64,000 nt of DNA from Mauremys mutica (taxonomy: Eukaryota > Chordata > Testudines > Geoemydidae), in NCBI RefSeq assembly GCF_020497125.1, contig NC_059082.1:55140524-55204523 (forward strand), given 5' to 3'. The notes below the pieces were generated by a model. The model worked only from the letters and a program-made list of their open reading frames with translations. It had not been told where the DNA came from and made no database searches. Position numbers and translations under genes: made by a program. This document shows, piece after piece, positions 26,627 to 39,589 of this stretch (position 1 is its first letter; each line of letters begins with the position of its first letter).

Positions 26627-26699
26627 TGCTGTTATAAACTGAACTTTGGCAAAGGCTTCTCTAATTGAGTTCTTTTTGCATTTGCACTCGTCCCCCTAC

Positions 26700-26940
26700 T
26701 TTTGTGACTGTGTCTACACTAGAGGCCTTACAGCGGCACAAAGCTCTCTCATTGACATAAATCACCCCCAACAAGCTGCAGTAGCTATGTCGGTGAGAGA
26801 AACTCTTCCACCGACATAGCACTGTGCACACTACCTCTTATGCCAGCGAAACTTATGTTGCTCAAGGGTGTGGTTTTGTTACATGTCTGAAATTATATAA
26901 ATTTTGCCAACATAAGTGGTAGTGTAGACATGGCATTGGC
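26700..26940. mobile_element. MITE of the 'TGTCTACAC' group
   Basis: The left edge TGTGTCTACACTAGAGG and right edge AGTGGTAGTGTAGACATGGC are inverted. The inner arms GCTATGTCGGTGAGAGAA and TCTTCCACCGACATAGC also pair. No ORF is present. Confidence 0.7.
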
Positions 26941-28068
26941 CACTATCTGTATTTACAGAAAAGTAACATCTGGCAGTGTAGCCAGTCAGATTGCAAGAGA
27001 AGAACTTATTCTGATTGTGATTTGAGTGCGGTAGGGCTCAAAGTGCACCAATACAAAAATATACTGTGTGTGTGTAAAGAGTAATCTTAGAACAGGCCTG
27101 GTCAGTCCTCCTGTCTTGGATAGTGACTAAGACTAGATGCTTCAGCGAGAGAGGCATAAATATACCTAGCTGTGAAATTTTATATCGTTGATGAAGTTTC
27201 TTCCTCATTCTACTTGGTGACCGTTTTTGTCCTGAAAATTGAGGACTAGTAGCCCTTGTAATTTTTTCCTAGCTACTGAAACTTCAGACTCTGTGATGAG
27301 TTGGTAGGGATTCCTTGTTTTTGTTTGTATATGCAAAAGCCTCATATTATATGTTTTTAGGAACTTATATTTATAAATCTGAGCTTTTGTATCATTTTAC
27401 AGCAATAAGAAAGACATTAAGTTAACTAAACAACCTTAAGGGTCTCTTATTAACTTCTTAAAAATCAAAAAATGCCAAACTAAATTTGCATAGTCAGCCT
27501 TAACTCTACCCACTGAGCATATGAAAAATGAAACCATCTTTGACTGCAGATTATTTCCCTAATAAGGTATACTTGTAATGAGTCCAATGGAGCAGTGACA
27601 TGAGCAATAAGGAGTGGCAGAGACAATCTGAGATAAAACATAATTTAGCCTCTAATCAGTTTGGGGTAAAGTATAAATCAATCAAGTGGGAAATAATCAC
27701 AAGTAAATCAGTTAGTTGTTTCTACTAAGACTTATATCATAAACTACTGTGAACTATTATCTACTGTATATTAGCTATTATCTTTCTTAAACTCACTTTA
27801 TAGATAACAATTTACATTTATGAAATAACAGAATTCTAATTAGATAATATAATGCCTTGTAACATAAGCCCCATTGTTCTACATTCCCTTTTCTGTTCCT
27901 CAGTTTTCAGCCTCTGGAAGTCCAGAGGGGGAAGGAGAAGTTCTTAGGATGTTTAGTTTATATCTCGAGCAGTCCTCTTGTGCAATCTTCGTTTAGTGTT
28001 TGGAAGCTCCAGCTTAAATAAAGACATGTATTCCTAGATGCGATGAGTTCATTTCTTGATTGATCAAT

Positions 28069-28910
28069 TATCATAAGAACAGAAGAATGGCCATACTGAG
28101 TCAGACCAGTGGTTCATCTAGTCCAGTATCCTGTCTTCTGACAGTGGCCAATGCCACATGCTTCAAAGGGGATGAACAGAACAGGGAAATTATTGAGTGA
28201 TCCATCCCCTGTTGTCCAGTCCCAGCTTCTGGGAGTCAGAGCTTTAGGGACATCCAGTGCATGGGGTTGTGTCCTTGACCATCTTGGCTAGCAACCATAG
28301 AGATTCTATGGTACAATTTGAGCCATTTACTATTTTTACTCTGGCACTGTTTTCTTTTATATATAGTGCCACCCCCCCTCCCCCAGCACACCTTACTCTG
28401 TCATTCCTACGTATTTTGTACCCTGATAGTATCGTGTCCCATTGATTATCATCGTTCCACCAAGATTATGTGATGCCTATTATATCACTATCCTGATTTA
28501 ATATCAGGCACTTAAGTTCACCCATCTTAATATTTAGACTTCTAGCATTTGTATACAAGCAGTTAGAAAATTTGTCACTTTTTAGCCATCTGCCAATATG
28601 TGCTGTAATTGAATTAAACTCTTTTTCATTGGACTGTTTCTCTTCAGTTCCTACCTGTACTTTATCAACTTCCATCTTCTCCTTCTTAGTATGATATACA
28701 GAATCTCCCTTAATAGATCCTCTCCTAAGGCATTTCTCTGTCTGACCCGTGTACTCTTCTGCATCTGTCGGCTATCCCCCAGCCCTTAGTTTAACAACTC
28801 TTCTACAACCTTTTTTAATTTTACATACCAGCAGTCTGGTTCTGTTTTTGGTTTTGGAGCCTATCCTTCCTCTATAGACTCCTCCTTTCCCCAAAAGTTC
28901 CCCAGTTCCT
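28069..28910 (-). mobile_element. CR1 LINE with internal deletion
   Basis: 28069-28330 is the antisense CR1 3' region (AAGAATGGCCATACTGAGTC, CAGACCAGTGG, CAGTGGCCAATGCCA), a close relative of 46002-46240. From about 28331 the minus strand instead reads the endonuclease start (CLYTNARSLNIKMGELKC, SDIIGIT). The RT between these is missing, so two distant parts of the LINE are joined. Confidence 0.75.
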
Positions 28911-30054
28911 AATAAACCTAAATCCCTGTTCCCTACACCACTGTCACATCTCTGTATCCATTCACAGTATGAATTTTCAAAGGCTCATATTCCAGTCATG
29001 AAAACTGGTTCTTGCTGGAATACTTGAATGTGCTTCCCAATGAGGGCTATTGCTGTCCCATATCTTAACTTCCTAAATCTGGCTATTTCCAAAATGAGGG
29101 GAGAGGAATATGGGGGCCCCCATATTTCAAAGTGTCTGAACCAGCTGTGTCAGAGGGAGATGTAAACCCCCCATAAATGGACACCCCTAAAATATCAAGT
29201 CCTTGAGGGAGATTTCTCCCCATTCCCAGGCAGGTGAGTGTATTTTCACCAACTGGGTAAAAACCTCCCTCATAGACGTGTTGTCACTGGCCGCCTCCAC
29301 TATAGTACGTATTTTTAATAATTCACATTTCCATTACTCTTAGTTATTTGATCCTTCCAGGATAGGACCACCTTGGCTCTGAAGAAGGCGCTGGGTGAAA
29401 CTGGGGGTGGCTAGCTGTTTCTCGCTGAACAAAAGATGCTTTTAATTTTTTATTCTGTTTTTTGTTGTTTTTTAACAAAGTGGTTGCTAGGTGAAGCCTC
29501 CATTTTGCAGATGAACTGAATTAATTATAGATTGTACAATAGTGCAGTGGAAAATGGGCATGTGAGGGAACAGGAATTGGAGGGGGCTGCATGCGTTTGA
29601 GAGAATAGCACAAATAGGACTCAGTCAGATCTACAGTGCATCTGGAAGCCATTATGTGGCGAATCAAGGGCAGCTTTTGTTGTAGAGGTTGTGGAAGTAC
29701 CATTTATATGCAGATATAGTCAGTTATAGTAAATATAAAATGCATGTTTGCTGTGTGCTGGATTTAAAAATAGTGTTTGCAAGACTTTAAAGAGAAATAT
29801 TGGGTGAGTGCTGTTCCGTCAACTGAAGTAAAGGTCCAAAGCTAAGCCTGTCACCTGATGATTGGAATGTTGATAAGTTCTAGAGCAATGCATTGGTTTG
29901 ATTTACAGTGATAGCAGAGACCTGAAGTATCTGGTGGGTCTAAAATAAGGAAATGTTTTAATGGTGGTTTTGATTTTTTTGCCATAGTGTAGTGAATGTC
30001 CGAGCAGGCTCATTTAATTGGACTAACAACCATTTATTTTTGCCAATATAAATG

Positions 30055-30355
30055 CAGTACACCCTCACTATAATGAACCTGTTGGGACCCAAGCCTTTTG
30101 TTTGTTATAGCCAGGAGTTCATTATAGTGAAAGGACAATGAAAATGAATGGGTGGCGAAGCAGCAGACCTGCCAGCCCTGGGCAGCAGAATGGTGGAGCT
30201 GCCAGCCCCATATGGTGGAGCGGCAAAGCAGGATAAAAACTGCATGCATGTGCAACCTTCCTTCTTTTTTTTTTAAACATTACAGTACTGTACTGTAGTT
30301 GGGATACAGGTACTATGTTAATTATAATGAAGGGCATTATAGCAAGGGTGTACTG
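30055..30355. mobile_element. pogo/Tigger-like MITE, 301 bp
   Basis: The ends CAGTACACCCTCACTATAAT and ATAGCAAGGGTGTACTG are inverted. TA follows on the right; the left flank reads TG, possibly a mutated TA. A second inner inverted motif (GTTCATTATAGTGA) is visible. It is non-coding. Confidence 0.7.
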
Positions 30356-33300
30356 TACACTATCATCTTTCCTTTACTTTTGAACCAAAAGCTTCCCCAG
30401 GTAGCTGTTCTATTTTTTCAAATGTAATCCTGAAGCGCGTGTGTGTCAGTTAGGTTAAATTAGACTAATTCCAGACTGGAGTAAGGAGAGACAATGTGCT
30501 CCACTGGCTATATTTTTAATTAAAACCAGAAAATATATGTGACCAAACCAGGATTGGACCTTTCCTGTCCACTTTGTCTCAGCCCCTAGCTAGTCCCAGT
30601 TTTCTTGACATTTTTCCTTTTTTGTGGAAAAAAACAGCTCTGGGGTCTGATCACAGGAAACAGGCTTCTAAAAATCCATGTGTTAAATAAAGAATTTTAC
30701 AAATGCTATAAAATTCTCCGTTTCCAGGAAGGCAAAGAACATTGAAGGGCTTAGCCTTGCCCTTGCAGAGTTCAGTGGGCTGTGTTGTGTATTGTGTCTC
30801 CAGATGGGGTGATGCATAAAGTCTTCGCTTTTCAGAACCAAAATGTCTGTTGTGTGCTTATTTGTTAATAAATACAATGCCCTGTATTGTTACCAGCTTC
30901 TTGCATACAGAGTGTCACACAGCCATACACTATGCTACACAGCTGGAGCTTGGCCTACAGCAGTGATGGGAAATGGCATCAGAGGGATGGGGGGGGGGGA
31001 AGGGGTGTTAAAATGTACTAGTGGAAACAATGTAAATGTTGTTGCAGACCAGATAACAGACTGGAAGGAGGCAGGGAGGGGGGTGGGGATGAGAAGGCAG
31101 TGTAGAGGCAGGGATAGTGGGATGTGGGGAGGAGGAGAGTGGAGTGAAGGAGCCATGAGAATGGGGTTAAAATTTAGACTTAATCATAGACTAAAACAAA
31201 GCAAAATGTTTCATCCTTGTATTTGCTTCATGGCTCCAGTTTTTCAGCCAAAGAAGGCTGGACATAACTCCCTACAGCACTAGCTGATGACTAAGCTTTA
31301 TGAACAGTCCCCCATGGCTAAACATGCCATTGCCTACTCAGCTGTCCAAGCTCTTTCTGGCATCAGGGCAGAGGCCATCTGATTGGTAAGGTTTTGAGAC
31401 CAGATGTGAAGATGAAGAGATTTCCTCTGAGCCATGGCAACCAGTGAGTTTGATCTAGATCAGGAAAAGTGGTAGGGAGGAATGCACCTCTGAGACAGCT
31501 CTATCTGGCATGTCCATTTCCTCTCCAAAGCAAAGAGATGCTCACTTGGTGGAGAATGAGGCAGGAAGTTCATAATGGCCATGTTCAAATGAACTGTCTG
31601 CAGAGCCCAGTAACAAAATCTCAGCCAGGCCTCGTTTCTGAAACGGCTTGTGTAGTAATCTTCACACTGGCACTGGCACCTGCTGCAGATGTGATGCAGC
31701 AGCCCAGAATGCTGTCCTGGGAGAGAGAGAGACACTGCCAAGGAGAGGAAACGGGAGGGGGGTTGGAATCCACCCAAAGGGGCAGTTGGAAAAAGCTGTT
31801 AGAGGTGAAGAAGAATCGAGATGCTGAGCTAGAGGATAAACGGTGGCCTGGGTCGAAGGCAAGATGATAAAATAAAAGAACAGGAGAATAAAAGTATGGG
31901 ACTGGGAAGTGAAGAGGAAAAAGAAAACAGGAAAGGTTTCAGGTCAGGACAAGCAGAAAAAAATAGACCTGGGTATGTGACCAGATGCTGTTAGAGAAGG
32001 ATAGTGTGTGTGTGTGTGGGGGGGAATATACAGATTTACCAGAGAGTATTGAGAAAAAACTGAAAGGAAATATAATTGGTGAAAGAGGGAAGTGATCAAA
32101 AAGCTGCATTAGATGCAAACAGATCCTGGAAGCGGTAAAGAGAAGCACACCCACAAAGGACCTAAAGTACATGAACAGAGAGAGTGACTGTTGGAACATC
32201 TGTTGATGGAATACAGTTCAAAGGTGACTAATGGACGAGCAAGGGCCCCCTAGGTGAAGAAACCCCACTTGTGGATAAACATGGTGAAAAGAGGTACAGC
32301 GACAGGAATATCAAATCTGAGGAGCACTTCAGGCTGAAGAGAGGAAAAGAACAGGCCAGTAAGAGTGGAGCTGGACTTACATCCAAGGAGAGGAAAATTG
32401 GATTCTTCTCTGAAGTGACACAGTATATTGTAGAGCAATCTCTTTTGTTCATAATAACAATGCATTTGGTATTAACTGTACAGCATGTAAAAGCTCACAA
32501 AGATTAATGAGTTGATATCTTATAGTTTTAGTATGCGTAGTCAGTCTTTGGTAATGGTCTATATTATTTATGCTCCTGGTACAGTTTTGGAGTTTTCCCT
32601 TAGAAAGTTCTAAAAATTTAAAATTATCCTTTTTTGTCTTGGTTTTCCTCTGCCTCTTCTCATAGTTAGCATAACCTAGTCAGGTCACCACACTTGCTCT
32701 GCTATGTAAGTATTGATGTAAACTTGAGAGTAGTCCTCTGTATGATGCATAACACAGGAGAAATGTAATAAGGCTGCAAGGATGACATGACACTTCAGGG
32801 CTGTTCAGATTGTGCACATCAGAAGTGACGGTAATGATTTGTGTTTTTACTTAGTCTGTATTACTGATTAATATCCTCAGTTCAACAATCCTGTCTTCCT
32901 GCCTTGAAAGGGAAGCTGAAATCTCATTCAGATCTGACTTGAAAGGTGGTCAAATTTCATGGTAGCTTCTGTATTCCCTGTTGAAATGCAACTTCTTATA
33001 GCTGTTTAGTGATTGACAAATGATATCCCTTCTGACCGAGTGAACTGAAATATGCCTAGTATCTCAGAAGAAGAAATCTATTAACTTTATTAAGATCACC
33101 TGAAGAAGCTGCTACTTTTGTAGTCTGTAGGGTTACCAAAGAGGGGAAGGCATTAACTACAGAATTTTGTTTCGATTCCTTGTCTCCAGTAGCTGCTTAT
33201 TTATATTATTGTTATGTTCGCAATGTTCTGGGTGATGTCCAAACATAAGAACACTGGTTCCTGCCCCAGCTAGCTTTCTGAAATACAGTAACTTTCGGTG

Positions 33301-33907
33301 AGCTACATCATCCACCTTCAACAAAAAGAGGAGATATTTCCTGTTAAGCAAACCCAAGCTAAAAGATTATTAAAGTTGCCACAGCAGTTGCTCCATTCAG
33401 GTAGTACTTTAATGTTGGCTCTTCTAAAATATTGGTTAGTATCCTGTTACTGAAAGAGGGCATGTGCAGTGGCTGTGATGTGACACATGGCATTTGAGGT
33501 TTGGAATTTTTGTTCCCTTTAAACAGAATTCCTCTGAATACTTCCAAGGTCAAGATGAGAGTGAAAGATTTCAAGGATGGGTGTGTGTTTGGGTATACAT
33601 ACCTCGCCTTAGCCAGTCTGGCAAGAATGATATTAAAAGCCTGCATGGAGAGAAAGGGTCCTAGCCCATGAAACTGCTTGAGCTGTCAATCCTGGTTCTG
33701 CATCAAGAATTCATGAAGGGATAGAAATAAGATCTAGGTGAAGGCATAGTCTGCCAGTGGGGCAGCACAAGACCTCTCTCCACTCTGCCAAGGAGAGGAA
33801 CTGGTTTGTGACACCTGCCAGGAAAGGATTCATATTCCCTTCTAAAATAAGGGACCCACTCTGTTCCCCAGAGCACAAGGAGCTACACTGCACATCCAGA
33901 GACAAAA

Positions 33908-34176
33908 GGTATGTCTACACTGCAGTTAGACACTGGCCTGTGCCAACTGACTCAGGCTTGCAGGGCTTGAGCTAAGGGATTGTTTAATTGCAGTGTAGAT
34001 GTTTGTGCTCGGGCTGCAGCCTGAGCTTGGGGACCCTCCCACCTCGCAGGGTTCTAGAGCCCGGGCTCCAGCCCGATCCTGAATGTGTACACCACAATTC
34101 AACAGCCCCTTAGCCTGAGCCCAAGTCAGCAGGAACGGGCCAGCCACAGGTTTTTAATTGCGGTGTAGACGTACCC
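33908..34176. mobile_element. MITE of the 'TGTCTACAC' group
   Basis: GGTATGTCTACACTGCA at the left and TGCGGTGTAGACGTACCC at the right are inverted with two differences. The inner arms (GGCTTGAGCT... and GGGCTCCAGCCC) are GC-rich and partly palindromic. It is non-coding. Confidence 0.75.
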
Positions 34177-35921
34177 ATAAGGGCCTGCTTCAAGTAGATC
34201 TGAAACAAGGGACTGCTTTTTCTGTCCAAAGTCAGGTAAATGGTGTTGTGATGAGAAGGTGCAGGCACTGGCCTATGTCATGCCCAGGAATCTGATAAAT
34301 CTTGCTGACATCTGAAAGTGCCCCCAACAGCTTAATAATTCCCACCATAAGAGTGTGACAGAAGGGGCAGGAGGAAGATGACTTTAGCAGTAGTGTTTCA
34401 GATGGGTTGGATGGAGTAAAAGGAAGAGGAAATAACTTTCACTTCATTAGTATGGAACATTGTAAATATGAGCCAAACTCTGTTTTCGGATATTTAAACA
34501 TTAATGTGCCTGGGAGTTGTGTATGGATATATGTGCAGAATTTGGCTCATGGTTTGGAAATGTATGCTAATGTGTCTGTGCAAAGATTGATCCTGCCTAT
34601 ACGAATGTCTCAAATGCCTAGACATGTAAGTGTTAGGTGCATGGAATCTGGTAAAAAGAAGTGTGTGTTGGTCTGTCCATCTCGAAAGACCATGTGGCTG
34701 CATAACACTTCATGCAACTAAAATAAACTTTGGGGTGACAGCTTTATTAACAAAACAAGATATGCTGACTACTTTTTTGGCAAAAGTTTTCAAAAGAAGA
34801 TAGACTTGTGTGAAATGCACATATTGATCTATATTGCATGAGAGAGAGACTGTTAACTGTTAATGACTCTGGAGGGAGCGCTAGCATCTTGACATAATTG
34901 TTAGGTGAAATTTCTTGTAAGTTTTTCAGTTGTTGGCAAGTCGATCTATAATGTATGGTACATACAGTATTCATATGTTGTACACCTTTGAGTTGTGTGT
35001 GTCTCTCTCTGTTCTCTGAGTAGATTATTGTATAATTAAAATTAATAACACAGATTTTCTTACAAAGAGGTGTTTGAGGGAGATCTCCAAATTATATGTC
35101 CAGCAGCCCCAAGAGGCAGGAATTCCTGAAGGAGACACTGGGTGTGTGCCAGCAGCAAAAGGCACGTGTGCTGTGGGGCTTGGTAGAAGACAAGGCCGGG
35201 AAGGTTGAGCCAGGCTGAAGTTTGCTCAGCTTTTAGAAAAATGGGAATGAGAATTGTGTGGGCCGAAAAGTTTCATTTGGGGGCTCTTACTGAGGTTTGG
35301 CCCATTTACCATAATGATTAATACAGCAGATTTAGTTTCCTTCAGAGGATCTGAGCTCATTCTGCCTGTGTTTCTCACCAAAACACTGCAGGTTGCTATG
35401 AAGTCCTTGAGCAGCTTTTGTCAGTGAATCAATGTTTTCAATACCTACTAGTTAATACTTGGGCCTTCAATATTTTGTGAAATGAAAAGGCTGTTCATGT
35501 GAGAGTCAGCCAGGAAGATGATGCATTCTCCAAACTCTCTGGAAACAGGTCACCCACAAGTCCACAAATAGCTCTCACTCACCCTGTGTCTGCTGCTTTC
35601 AGCATCAGTTGGGGGATGTTCTGTACTTGTTTTTTGAATGCTGTAACACAAAGAATGTGTTTGCACTAGGAAGGTGAGGCTGAGTTGAGGCAACCTAATG
35701 CCCTAGGAGCACCACCACATGCTAGTGAACATTTCAATAATTAAAGCTATATTATGGTTAAAATAATTCAAGACAAAAGAAGATCTTGAAAAAATCAAGG
35801 TAATTCAAGGAACTAGAAAAGCAGACTTCACTGTCTAGCCAGTGGAATTTGCCAGGTGTGAGATGACTCAGACTAACCCTCCCCCATTGCCTGAGAAGCA
35901 GCTAGCCCAAGAGCCTCATGG

Positions 35922-36083
35922 CCAGATTTTTAAAGTTGTTTAGGTCCTAGTAGGATTTTCAGACACTCCCAGGTTCCTGTCTCCCATTGATTTCAGTGGG
36001 GGATAGGAACCGTGGTATTTCTGAAAATCCCAATGTGTGCCTACTCTGTATCTTATGATGCTTAAATACCTTTAAAAATCTGG
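35922..36083. mobile_element. Palindromic MITE ('CCAGATTTTTAAAG' ends)
   Basis: CCAGATTTTTAAAG and CTTTAAAAATCTGG are near-perfect inverted ends. The middle, CTCCCATTGATTTCAGTGGG, is itself palindromic. The same family appears at 63399-63507. Confidence 0.75.
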
Positions 36084-36129
36084 TTCTCTATTCTGTACAA
36101 TGGACTCTTAATGACAGATGCTCTATCCA

Positions 36130-36375
36130 TCTGTCTAGGTTCTTGTATTGCCCTCCAATACCCTAGTATCTGAGCACCTCACAATATCTAATGTATTTAT
36201 CCTCACAACACCCCTGTGACGCTAGACTATACCATTGTCCCCATGTTACAGATGAGGAACTGAAGCACAGAGAGATTAGTGGCTTGCACAAGGTCACACA
36301 TGAGCCCAGAATTGCAGCCAGGTCTCCAGAGTCCCAGGCTAGTGTCCTAACCACTGGGCCATCTTCCTCTACTAT
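36130..36375 (-). mobile_element. MIR SINE
   Basis: It holds the antisense MIR core: TTACAGATGAGGAACTGA, CACAGAGAGATTAGTGGCTTG, CACAAGGTCACACA, ending in CTAACCACTGGGCCATC from the tRNA-derived head. MIR is an ancient CORE-SINE shared by amniotes. Confidence 0.88.
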
Positions 36376-36984
36376 GTCCACATGTACTCACACCATGATA
36401 ATGGCAAGGGGGTCTACCCTCCCCCTTCTCTTTGGGTAGGCTGGGTTCAGATGAGCTGGGATGTTTCCTAGAAGAGCTTGGGTTCAGCTGCTATCTTCCT
36501 GTGCTGGGAGCCTTTTTTGTGACCACTGATCTATGATAACAGCTGTGCAGTGAACTCAGGCACCTACAGTTAAGGAACAAATTGCTACTAGAAGAACACT
36601 TACATAGTAAACATGCATTGCTGTTGAGAAATTTTAATTTAAATATGGGGTGTATGTCTATAGATCCATTTCCAATAAAGCACTGTAATTTATTGTAATA
36701 CAAAGCATTACATTAAAGTCTTCAGCCTGCCTTCACAATTACTTTAAAAAAAACCCACCCTGTATTCTGTCCTGTAGAAGATCTAAAGTGCCTTGAACTT
36801 TGCTATCACATTGACCTACTAGAACTGTACACTGATTCTGTAGGTTTATGCTCCAGGGCACATTCTTATACCTGTTCCAGTAAATGTTTTCCAAAATACA
36901 TGCTGTGCTGGATTCTTAAATCTTTGGTCATTGCTCTTAGCTTGAGTCCAGGAAGAGTGCTGTCAAAGTTTAATAATTCTTCCA

Positions 36985-37400
36985 TAGATTTTAAGGCCAG
37001 GAGAGACCTTTCTGATCATGTGAGCACATTTTCACCTGGAAATTTCTGCGTCAGGCCCATAACTTCTGGTATCTTTAAATTGACTGGATGTTTGTTTTCA
37101 AAAGTGATGGAGAAGCCACCATCTCTCAAGGTAAATTGTTTCTAGGTAGCTTAATTACCCTCACCATTTAAATTTAATCTCTTAGATATGCCAAATAGAT
37201 TGAGATGCCTAAATCTCATTGCCAGGCACGTTTGCCAGACCTCAAATCGTTTTCTGAACCCTCTCCATATTTTCAACATCCTTTTTCCAGTGTGGAGACC
37301 AGAACTGGACACAGTATCCAGTAATGGTTGCATCAATGCCATGTACAGAGGTAATGCCACCTACTTATTCCTGCTCAGTATTCACCTGCCTCTAGCAATA
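36985..37400 (-). mobile_element. CR1-like LINE fragment
   Basis: TAGATTTTAAGGCCAG at the left is an antisense CR1 3' end. 37230-37370 aligns with 54650-54780 (shared TGTGGA...CCAGAACTGG, AATGCCA, GGTAATGCCACC). It is a degraded, non-coding LINE tail. Confidence 0.65.
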
Positions 37401-37977
37401 GATCTGCATTGTTGGGTCTAGAAGGTTATTGAGCCCTGACCTCTAGCCCCACCCCTCTAGCACCTACCAGAGTCAGATCCTTTCTGATTGCAAATGGTAG
37501 TGCTCCCTGTGGGAGTCTGTCTTCTTGGCTGCCTCAGTTGTGCTGAGTCATCAAGCTTTCTCTGGCTTTTCAAGAAAGTCTGGGCCAAAATGACTACTTC
37601 GGTCAAATTAATCTCTTTTCCATAGTTACTCTTTCTTGTTGGCATTTGAACAGGAAACAGAATGTTAGTTGTTTAATTGATCTCAAGATTGGTGGCGTTA
37701 TGCTGAGGCCTCCAAGACTAATGTTTGTCTGAGGTTTATTTTATCCCTCAGAGTTAACGGTGATCCAACCCTATTTTATTAACTGTCTGTTCAAATGTGT
37801 ATATAATTTTCTCCTTTTAGCTGGAAGGACCAGAACTGCAGTAGATGCTAGGGTTGCTGTGACCACAGCATGGGGAAGGCAGGGATTTCCTTGCTGGAAT
37901 GCCTCAGTCTGTTTTGGAGCTACGGGATTCCTTTGCCTGCTCTCACATTTGGAATAGGGACAAGTTCATCTTAGAGG

Positions 37978-38209
37978 GTAAGCTTGTCTACACAAAAGCT
38001 TAGTTTGTTGCAAGCTGGGATGTAAATCTACCTCACTAGCCTGCCATATACTAAACATCTGTGTGGACCCTACTGCCACACACTCGAAGTTCCCTAGTGC
38101 ACTTTGATATACATTTGTTTCAAAGAGGGGTATATCAAAGTGTACTAGGGAACTTTTAGGGCATAGCAATGGGGTCCAGCTAGACCCTTAGTGTACTATG
38201 TAGACAAGC
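37978..38209. mobile_element. MITE of the 'TGTCTACAC' group
   Basis: AGCTTGTCTACACAAAAGC and ATGTAGACAAGCCCTAG are inverted ends. A central palindrome pairs GTTCCCTAGTGCACTTTGAT with ATCAAAGTGTACTAGGGAAC. Confidence 0.7.
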
Positions 38210-38339
38210 CCTAGTCCACACCAGGGGGTGTAAATTTCTAATGCACACCAGCATGTTGCTAACTGAAAGTTCTTCTTCAAGTTACTGTTTCTATGGGTGC
38301 TCCACCACAGGATGTGCCCACACCATTGCACTGTCAATC

Positions 38340-39500
38340 AGAAATTATAGTCAGCAGTGCCTGCGGGTCCAGGCCTATGGTTCATCATCAGCACAGAGCG
38401 ATTACTAATACCATGTTCTTCCCTTTTGGTTTTTCAACTGCCCCAAGTCTTTACAAAACTCCTCTTTGTCATCACAGCTCACTTATGTCAACAGAATAAG
38501 TTTTCCCCCTCTCTGGACAATCGGCTCCTTAAGGGTCACTCCTTCCTCAAGGTCCAGTCAGCAACCAACAAGGCCTAGTTTCATTCCCCGGACCTTCCTC
38601 TGAACATGGACATGTCTACCCTAACACTGGTACAGTGTATAGACTTTATCAGAGTCACTCTGGACTCCTCAACTGTCAGGGCTACCTACTTGCAGACAGA
38701 TTCCCTACAATGACCTACCTGTGGACAGGTTCACCACAGTCTCATCTCCACACTGCAGCAGAGCCCACAATCTAAAGCATACGTCCAAGAGTTCTCGACT
38801 CTCTGTTGGTGGAAGGATCCTCTCAAGGTCTGTGTGAAGGTTCTGTTTTTGCATCCGCCCCCTTCAAGGGTGATCACTGTGGATTCATCCCTGCTGGCTA
38901 GGGGAGAGGCCAATCTCCAGGGCCCAGGGCAAATGGTCTCCCCCAGGAACATCCCTCCACATCAACATTCTTGAACTCAGGGCAGTTTGCCTCACATGCC
39001 AGTACTTCCTTCGCAACATCAAGGGCCTCTCAGTCAAGGTAATGTTGGACAACAGAGTAGTAATGTACCAGATAAATGGTCAAGGGGAAGCAAGATCTCA
39101 GTCCTTATGTACAGAATCACTAAAACTGTGGAGCTGGTACATATTCCATCTCATACACACCTCTGTGGTCTACTTGCCAGGCCTGCAAAACACTGCAGCG
39201 GATTCCTTGAGCAGGTACTTCCACCAGGACCATAAGTGGGAACTCAGCAACTCAGTCTTTCAGAATATTTACCAGTCCTGGGGCCTTCTGCAAGTGGATC
39301 TCTTTGCAACACCATCCGATGCAAAGTGCCAACACCTCACCTTGAGGAAGGGGTATGCTTTCTACTCCATAGGGGAAGCTCTCCTAGTGCCATTGTGGCT
39401 GAGGCAAGTGGTGTGGTTCCTGGATCTGCTTTGCCTCTCCCTACTAACTCCTATAGGCCTTCCTCTCCCAGTGGATCTCCTGACACTGTGGGCATAACTC
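38340..39500 (+). pseudogene. DIRS-2 RT end and RNase H remnant
   Basis: FFPFGFSTAPSLYKT (about 38410) is RT motif FGLSTAP. SPSLDNRLLKG (about 38508) replaces YLDDWLLKG, so the catalytic site is lost. RNase H follows: VMYQINGQGEAR, LSLCTESLKLWSW-like, YLPGLQNTAADSLSRYFHQ (39042-39240), then LLQVDLFATPSDAKCQ. Several stops and frameshifts are present. Confidence 0.8.
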
Positions 39501-39589
39501 ATCCCAATCTCTGCATGTCAGGGCCTGGTTCCTTGATGGTTCCTGGACACAGAATTGGGCAGCTCTCCTGAAGGTCAGTCTGTACTCTT

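Larger units (their letters stand above)
17911..26631 (+). mobile_element. DIRS retrotransposon (tyrosine recombinase type), interrupted
   Basis: In order: a left terminal repeat (about 17911-17960), gag-like sequence, RT, RNase H, a tyrosine recombinase, and a right terminal region. The left repeat CTGTCCGTGTGGGTGCTCCACTCC-like sequence is inverted near 26247-26292. The last 340 bp form a long hairpin. DIRS elements integrate with a recombinase rather than an integrase, so no target duplication is expected or seen. The RT is split by the insertion nest at 18887-23624. Stops, a frameshift and changed catalytic residues make it inactive. Confidence 0.88.

Noticed and set aside
34407..34721. 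104-codon ORF as a small gene
   Set aside because: It lacks motifs, splice context or any resemblance to known proteins; chance ORFs of this size are common.
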